Position numbers and translations under genes: made by a program
The notes under the pieces: generated by a model
The model's database searches: none
What the model saw: the letters and a program-made list of their open reading frames with translations, nothing else
Told to the model about the DNA's origin: nothing
Part shown: positions 6,266 to 10,114 of the stretch, in pieces
Position numbering within the stretch: position 1 is the first letter of the stretch
How the letters are laid out: every line of letters starts with the position of its first letter
Assembly: GCA_002325605.1 (NCBI GenBank)
Contig: DCSM01000122.1
Span: 3,402 to 13,515 of the forward strand
Direction: 5' to 3'
DNA length: 10,114 nt
From: Chloroflexaceae bacterium UBA1466
Lineage (GTDB): Bacteria > Chloroflexota > Chloroflexia > Chloroflexales > Chloroflexaceae

Positions 6266-7288
6266 TTGCTTACAAAGCAAGATTATCTCGTAGAAAAAAT
6301 CCAACACATTGACATCAAGCAATTTGATGTTGTGCCATTTGTTGATTCAATGCAAGCAATGGCTTTTCAAGCCCGTAATCTCCACCGTGCCGCGACGATT
6401 TATGACCGAATGCTGGCCGATAAAGATTGTGCCGTTATTCTTTGTCTGGCAGGCTCCCTGATTAGCGCGGGTTTGAAGCAGATTATTATTGATCTCATCA
6501 ATCACAACATGGTGGATGCAATTGTATCTACAGGTGCAAATATCGTTGATCAAGACTTTTTTGAGGGCTTGGGCTTTCATCATTACCTTGGTTCACCTTT
6601 TGTCAACGATAGCGAATTACGCAATTTGGCAATAGATCGCATCTACGATACCTATATTGATGAAGATGAATTGCGAATTTGCGATGATACTGTGGGTGAA
6701 ATTGCTGATTCGCTGGAGCCACGGCCCTACTCATCGCGGGAATTTATCCAAATAATGGGGCAGTATTTGGAAAAGCACCAAAAACAAGAATCTATCGTTG
6801 CAGCCGCTTATCAAATGAGCGTCCCGATTTTTGTCCCCGCTTTCTCCGATTGCAGTGCAGGTTTTGGCTTAGTTAAACATCAATATAATCGACCTGAAGC
6901 GCATGTTTCGCTTGATTCGGCCAAAGATTTCCTGGAATTAACCCAGATCAAGCTGCAAACGAAGGAAACAGGCCTACTGATGATTGGCGGTGGGGTTCCA
7001 AAGAACTTTGCTCAGGATATTGTCGTTGCAGGCGAGGTTTTGGGCCATGAAGTTCCAATGCACAAATATGCGATTCAGCTAACCGTGGCTGACGAGCGCG
7101 ATGGAGCGCTTTCGGGTTCAACGCTCAAAGAGGCGCAAAGTTGGGGCAAAGTTGATGTTGTCTATGAGCAAATGGTTTATGGAGAGGCGACAATTACTTT
7201 TCCCTTGCTGGCGGGCTATGCTTTCCACAAACGAAGCTGGGAAATCCGTGAGCCTAAGCGCCTAAGTGAATTATTTAGAAAATCCTAG
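6266..7288 (+). CDS. Deoxyhypusine synthase-like protein (bacterial DHS/homospermidine synthase-type family)
   Basis: A protein of 340 residues starting at TTG. The DHS fold is recognisable. V-S-T-G-A-N matches the NAD-binding segment, F-S-D-C-S-A-G-F (193-200) matches the T-D-G-S-L-G-D loop, and G-G-G-V-P-K-N-F (241-248) and D-G-A-L-S-G (279-284) follow. Then comes E-A-Q-S-W-G-K-V, where Lys295 matches the catalytic lysine (human Lys329), with Trp293 and Glu289 also kept. By eye, human spermidine contacts Asp243, His288 and Asp316 correspond to Phe200, Asn247 and Leu282. Eukaryotic and archaeal DHS modifies eIF5A/aIF5A, which bacteria lack. Bacterial members are therefore thought to transfer an aminobutyl group to another amine, as in homospermidine formation, or to do something related. 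The substrate here is unknown. It is the last gene of the nadD-rsmG unit, and NAD is the DHS cofactor, though that link may be accidental. Confidence 0.85.
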   Translation: MLTKQDYLVEKIQHIDIKQFDVVPFVDSMQAMAFQARNLHRAATIYDRMLADKDCAVILCLAGSLISAGLKQIIIDLINHNMVDAIVSTGANIVDQDFFEGLGFHHYLGSPFVNDSELRNLAIDRIYDTYIDEDELRICDDTVGEIADSLEPRPYSSREFIQIMGQYLEKHQKQESIVAAAYQMSVPIFVPAFSDCSAGFGLVKHQYNRPEAHVSLDSAKDFLELTQIKLQTKETGLLMIGGGVPKNFAQDIVVAGEVLGHEVPMHKYAIQLTVADERDGALSGSTLKEAQSWGKVDVVYEQMVYGEATITFPLLAGYAFHKRSWEIREPKRLSELFRKS

Positions 7289-7336
7289 TTGCCTTAAAGA
7301 GTTCTGCTTTCTTTTTTCGCAACTTTAATCTGATTT

Positions 7337-7383
7337 AATCCGCCTCTCTATTGCCCGTAAATAGCAAAGACTGGCGGATTTTT
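7337..7383 (+). terminator. Hairpin after the dhs-like gene, probable terminator
   Basis: AATCCGCC (7337-7344) pairs with GGCGGATT (7373-7380), and five T run from 7379 to 7383. An inner stem, CTATT (7348-7352) with AATAG (7360-7364), shortens the loop. A weaker element lies just upstream: AAAG/CTTT pairing followed by six T (7312-7317). Together they probably end the nadD-rsmG-dhs transcript. An extended -10-like TGATTTAAT (7331-7339) overlaps the left arm and could instead start the ppx message, making the hairpin part of its leader. Confidence 0.5.
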
Positions 7384-7400
7384 AATGAAGATCAAGTGTA

Positions 7401-7407
7401 AGGAAGG
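7401..7407 (+). promoter_or_regulatory. Ribosome binding site deciding the ppx start
   Basis: AGGAAGG, ten bases before the ATG at 7418. It favours this start over the in-frame ATG at 7385, which directly abuts the T-run of the upstream hairpin. Confidence 0.6.
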
Positions 7408-7417
7408 TAACAAATTA

Positions 7418-8932
7418 ATGAAAAATCGCATTGCTGTTATTGACTTAGGGTCAAACACCACGCGCCTCATCATAATGGGCTATAAATCCCAGCATTGTTT
7501 CAAGCTAATTCACGAAGTCCGGGAGACGGTACGGTTGGCGGAGGGGATTGGCGCGGATGGGAAGCTGCGCCCGCAGCCAATCTATCGGGCGATTGAGGCG
7601 CTCAAAATGTTCAATGCGCTTTGCAAAGCCACAGGTGTTGAGCAGGTCGTTGCGGTGGCGACGAGTGCCTTGCGCGAAGCGACAAACCAAGCTGAGTTCT
7701 TGGCCGATGTCAAACGCGAGGCAGGGCTAACATTGCGCGTTTTGAGTGCTAAAGAAGAGGCTTACTATGGTTATCTGGGGGTTGTCAACTCCCTTTTGCT
7801 CAACGACGGCTTTGTTTTTGACATTGGGGGAGGCAGTACGGAGATTGCTGAAGTTCAAAGACGGTTTTTTGGGCGCTATTTCTCACGTCAAGCGGGTGTT
7901 GTTCGTTTTACAGAGCAGTTTGTCAATTCTGACCCCATAAACAAGCGCGACTTGCGGGCTTTAGAGCAAGCTACCAGCGAGATTTTTGCCGACCTCAAAT
8001 GGCTTTGCAACGGGCCTGGGCAAATGTTGGTTGGCATTGGCGGAACCGTTCGGAACCTTGCCCGAATCGATCAAAAACGCCAAAAATACCCGCTTGATCG
8101 CAGTCATAACTATATTCTTTCGCAAGAAGCAGTAGAAATTATCTTTGATTTGTTAGTTAGCAATAGCAGCCAACGCCGAAAAGCTGCTTTACCAGGGCTT
8201 AAAGCGGATCGCGTGGATGTGATTTTAGCGGGAACGGTGATTATTCGCCATTTGTTGAAAAAGGGAGGTTTTACCGAACTGGTCGTGGCGGGGCAAGGCT
8301 TGCGCGAGGGTCTCTTCTATGAGCATTTTCTCAACGAGTATAATCCCCCTCTTTTCCCCGATATGCGAGCCTTTAGTGTGCAAAGTCTGGCTGAAGTCTA
8401 TGAATATGAGGCAGCCCATGCCCAGAAAGTGCGTGAATTAAGCCTTTCGCTCTTTGATCAATTGCAACCTTTGCATGGTTATGGGGCTTGGGAACGCGAA
8501 TTATTGGCTTATGCTGCACTTTTGCACGATATTGGGATGCAAGTTAATTACTATGATCATCATAAACATTCAGCTTACTTAGTTATGAATGCGGCCCTTC
8601 AAGGTTTTTCGCATCGAGAAGTTGTGATTTTAGCTCTTCTTGTGCGGCTTCATCGCAAAGGTGATGTTGACTTGGGGGAATATGGGGTTTTGTTGCAGCC
8701 CGATGAGGCCCAAAGGTTAGCCAAGCTGGGGTCAATTTTGCGGATTTCAGAATACTTAGAGCGCAGTAAAAGCCAAGTTGTGCAAAAATTGCAAGTTGAC
8801 TTGGATAAAGACCCGTTTCAAATCCGTGTTTTCGCTCAAGGAGATGCGATGATTGAAGTTTGGGACGCGAATCGGAATACAAACTTACTCAAAAAGGCCT
8901 TTGGGCGAGAGTTTGAAGCGGTTTTAGCCTAA
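7418..8932 (+). CDS. ppx: Ppx/GppA family phosphatase with C-terminal HD domain (exopolyphosphatase)
   Basis: A protein of 504 residues, the usual length of two-domain Ppx/GppA proteins. These release phosphate from polyphosphate chains and/or convert pppGpp to ppGpp in the cytoplasm. The actin/Hsp70-like N-terminal domain shows V-I-D-L-G-S-N-T-T-R-L (Asp9), S-A-K-E-E-A (Glu113/Glu114, site of the family's catalytic glutamate), the phosphate loop D-I-G-G-G-S-T (135-141) and G-I-G-G-T-V-R-N-L. The C-terminal domain is HD-like, with His334 and the H-D-I-G motif at 370-373. The late aspartates usual in R-I-A-D-x-L-D-R are glutamates here (Glu445, Glu448). The start at 7418 is set by AGGAAGG and by homology beginning at once; an 11-codon extension to an ATG at 7385 is unlikely. 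Its TAA shares bases with the stop of the converging ABC gene. Ppx versus GppA activity cannot be told by sequence. Confidence 0.92.
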   Translation: MKNRIAVIDLGSNTTRLIIMGYKSQHCFKLIHEVRETVRLAEGIGADGKLRPQPIYRAIEALKMFNALCKATGVEQVVAVATSALREATNQAEFLADVKREAGLTLRVLSAKEEAYYGYLGVVNSLLLNDGFVFDIGGGSTEIAEVQRRFFGRYFSRQAGVVRFTEQFVNSDPINKRDLRALEQATSEIFADLKWLCNGPGQMLVGIGGTVRNLARIDQKRQKYPLDRSHNYILSQEAVEIIFDLLVSNSSQRRKAALPGLKADRVDVILAGTVIIRHLLKKGGFTELVVAGQGLREGLFYEHFLNEYNPPLFPDMRAFSVQSLAEVYEYEAAHAQKVRELSLSLFDQLQPLHGYGAWERELLAYAALLHDIGMQVNYYDHHKHSAYLVMNAALQGFSHREVVILALLVRLHRKGDVDLGEYGVLLQPDEAQRLAKLGSILRISEYLERSKSQVVQKLQVDLDKDPFQIRVFAQGDAMIEVWDANRNTNLLKKAFGREFEAVLA

Positions 8933-9909
8933 GCTTCGGCGGCGACTTCGGTAGCAAAATGACATGCCGCCCAGTGGCCTGGGGCTTTTTCCTCAAAGGG
9001 TGGCTCTTCTTGGGCACAAATTGCTCGCTCACGGCGGAGCCAACAACGCGGATGAAAATGACAACCCGTTGGGGGCGCAGTCGGTTTGGGCACATCACCT
9101 TGCAGCAGAATGCGGTTAGGCTTAATCGTCGGGTCTGGAATGGGGATTGCCGACTTTAGCGCCTTCGTGTAGGGGTGAAAAGGATGCGAAAATAAGGCTT
9201 TTCGTTCCGCTAATTCTACGATTTTCCCTAGATACATTACGGCAATGCGATTACTGATATGTTGAACAACACTAAGATTGTGGGCAACAAAGAGATAAGT
9301 TAGCCCAAACTCTTTTTGCAAAGCGCGTAAAAGATTGAGAACTTGCGACTGAATACTCACATCTAGGGCTGAAACAGGTTCATCACAGATGATTAGACTG
9401 GGATTAAGCACTAAAGCGCGAGCGATTCCAATCCTTTGGCGCTGACCACCCGAAAGCTCATGCGGATAGCGCCGTAATAAACCTTCGTCTATACCCACTT
9501 TGCTAAGGGTTTCGCAAACTCGCTTAAAACGCTCTTTTTCGTCGTATAAATTGTGAATTTCCAAGCCTTCAGCGACACTTTCCCCCACAGGGATGCGAGG
9601 ATCAAGCGAAGAAGTAGGGTCTTGAAAGATAATTTGCATCTTTTGGCGCAAAGTCTTTATTGCTTGAGCAGTAACTTCTTGGCCTTCAAAGAAGACTTGG
9701 CCACTGGTCGGCGCTTCCAAGCGCAAGATCGTGTAAGCTAAAGTGCTTTTCCCACAACCACTTTCGCCTACCAAACCTAAAGTTTCACCTTTTTGCACTT
9801 TGAAACTTACGTGGTCAACGGCCTTCAGGGGAATCCCCCGGCGAAACAAGCCCCCTTCAACGAAAAAGTGCTTTGTAAGATTATCTACTTCAAGAATGAT
9901 CTCTGACAT
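8929..9909 (-). CDS. Oligopeptide/dipeptide ABC transporter ATP-binding protein (OppF/DppF type)
   Basis: A protein of 326 residues, normal for OppF/DppF. It is one of two ATPases powering a peptide-type importer at the cytoplasmic face of the membrane. The motifs are complete: Walker A G-E-S-G-C-G-K-S (48-55), Q-loop Gln96, signature L-S-G-G-Q (152-156), Walker B C-D-E-P (Asp176, Glu177) and H-loop His210. The C-terminal oligo_HPY extension follows H-P-Y-T-K-A-L and holds cysteines 283, 289, 298 and 316. The ATG at 9909 is chosen because M-S-E-I-I-L-E-V begins the domain and it lies four bases after the upstream ATPase stop, implying coupling. An ATG at 9951 is in frame but would overlap that gene by 38 bp. 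The substrate may be peptides, nickel or sugars, as this family is broad. The gene ends overlapping ppx by 4 bp, with no terminator visible. Confidence 0.93.
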   Translation of the reverse strand: MSEIILEVDNLTKHFFVEGGLFRRGIPLKAVDHVSFKVQKGETLGLVGESGCGKSTLAYTILRLEAPTSGQVFFEGQEVTAQAIKTLRQKMQIIFQDPTSSLDPRIPVGESVAEGLEIHNLYDEKERFKRVCETLSKVGIDEGLLRRYPHELSGGQRQRIGIARALVLNPSLIICDEPVSALDVSIQSQVLNLLRALQKEFGLTYLFVAHNLSVVQHISNRIAVMYLGKIVELAERKALFSHPFHPYTKALKSAIPIPDPTIKPNRILLQGDVPKPTAPPTGCHFHPRCWLRRERAICAQEEPPFEEKAPGHWAACHFATEVAAEA

Positions 9910-9913
9910 CGGC

Positions 9914-10114
9914 TTATTTCTCGTAGAGCCAACAACGTACTTGATGTTCACGCTCTAATATTAGCATTGGAACAGCTTGATCACATTGCTCAAACTTCTT
10001 TAGGCAGCGGTCAGCAAAACGACAACCAGACGGTAAATGCCCAGGCTTAGGAATTTCACCTTTGATTACAGCGAGTTCTTCTCGTTCTTCACCTAATTTA
10101 GGCATTGATTCAAG
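9914..10114 (-). CDS. Oligopeptide/dipeptide ABC transporter ATP-binding protein (OppD/DppD type), C-terminal end only
   Basis: The frame is open from the window edge to TAA at 9916-9914, giving 66 residues. It is the oligo_HPY extension of the partner ATPase: L-E-S-M-P-K-L-G, then I-K-G-E-I-P-K-P-G-H-L-P-S-G-C-R-F, as in OppD/DppD proteins. Four cysteines follow the pattern C-x5-C-x6-C-x16-C. The Walker motifs lie beyond the edge. The next ATPase gene starts four bases after this stop, so the two form an operon and presumably a heterodimer. The internal ATG at 10105 is not the real start, because homology continues upstream of it. Confidence 0.85.
   Translation of the reverse strand, partial: LESMPKLGEEREELAVIKGEIPKPGHLPSGCRFADRCLKKFEQCDQAVPMLILEREHQVRCWLYEK

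Noticed and set aside
7385..7417. Earlier start of ppx at the ATG at 7385
   Set aside because: It directly follows the T-run of a hairpin. The ATG at 7418 has a better binding site and adjoins the conserved N-terminus.
8959..9159. Plus-strand open frame inside the OppF-type ATPase gene
   Set aside because: It is antisense to the conserved oligo_HPY coding region and has no domain similarity that I can see.
9910..9951. Earlier start of the OppF-type ATPase at 9951
   Set aside because: It would overlap the upstream ATPase gene by 38 bp and add residues unlike the family; M-S-E at 9909 is the better start.
1..10114. CRISPR array, tRNA/rRNA genes, insertion sequence or phage modules
   Set aside because: No spaced direct repeats, tRNA cloverleaf with a CCA end, rRNA segment, transposase motif or terminal inverted repeats were seen on reading both strands.

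Overview
The window is an ordinary bacterial chromosomal stretch made almost entirely of housekeeping and metabolic genes. I found no CRISPR array, prophage, insertion sequence, tRNA or rRNA. The gene set (DsbA-family oxidoreductase, MalQ, RecF, FMN-dependent type 2 isopentenyl-diphosphate isomerase, NadD, RsmG, a deoxyhypusine-synthase-like protein, a Ppx/GppA phosphatase with an HD domain, and Opp/Dpp-type ABC ATPases) would fit a member of the Chloroflexota. That placement is an impression from protein style and gene content, not a computed result. By eye, the left part (malQ) favours G/C at wobble positions more than the central nadD-dhs region.

Layout, left to right. Positions 1-504 (+) hold the C-terminal part of a DsbA-like thiol oxidoreductase. 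A good sigma-70-type promoter starts on its stop codon and drives malQ (592-2127, +), which ends at a strong hairpin terminator. A truncated MNT-type nucleotidyltransferase relic (2189-2374, +) follows. On the minus strand, fni/idi2 (4706-3669) and recF (3620-2439) form a probable two-gene unit converging on that relic. A 216-bp divergent region (4707-4922) carries a candidate promoter on each strand, one for fni and one for nadD.

The plus-strand unit nadD-rsmG-dhs-like (4923-7288) is tightly packed: a 4-bp ATGA overlap, then an 18-nt gap and a TTG start with a strong ribosome binding site. It ends before a hairpin with a short T-run. A ppx/gppA gene with an HD domain (7418-8932, +) comes next. 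Its stop codon overlaps the stop codon of the convergent ABC-transporter ATPase gene (9909-8929, -). Upstream of that gene lies the end of a second ATPase gene of the same oligopeptide/dipeptide type (10114-9914, -), which runs off the window.

Functionally the window mixes disulfide chemistry, maltodextrin metabolism, DNA repair, isoprenoid supply, NAD synthesis, 16S rRNA methylation, a probable polyamine-type reaction, polyphosphate/(p)ppGpp turnover and peptide import. The part most worth a second look is the deoxyhypusine-synthase-like protein. It keeps the catalytic lysine but, by eye, has lost several residues that contact spermidine in the human enzyme. I do not see a convincing new multi-gene system.
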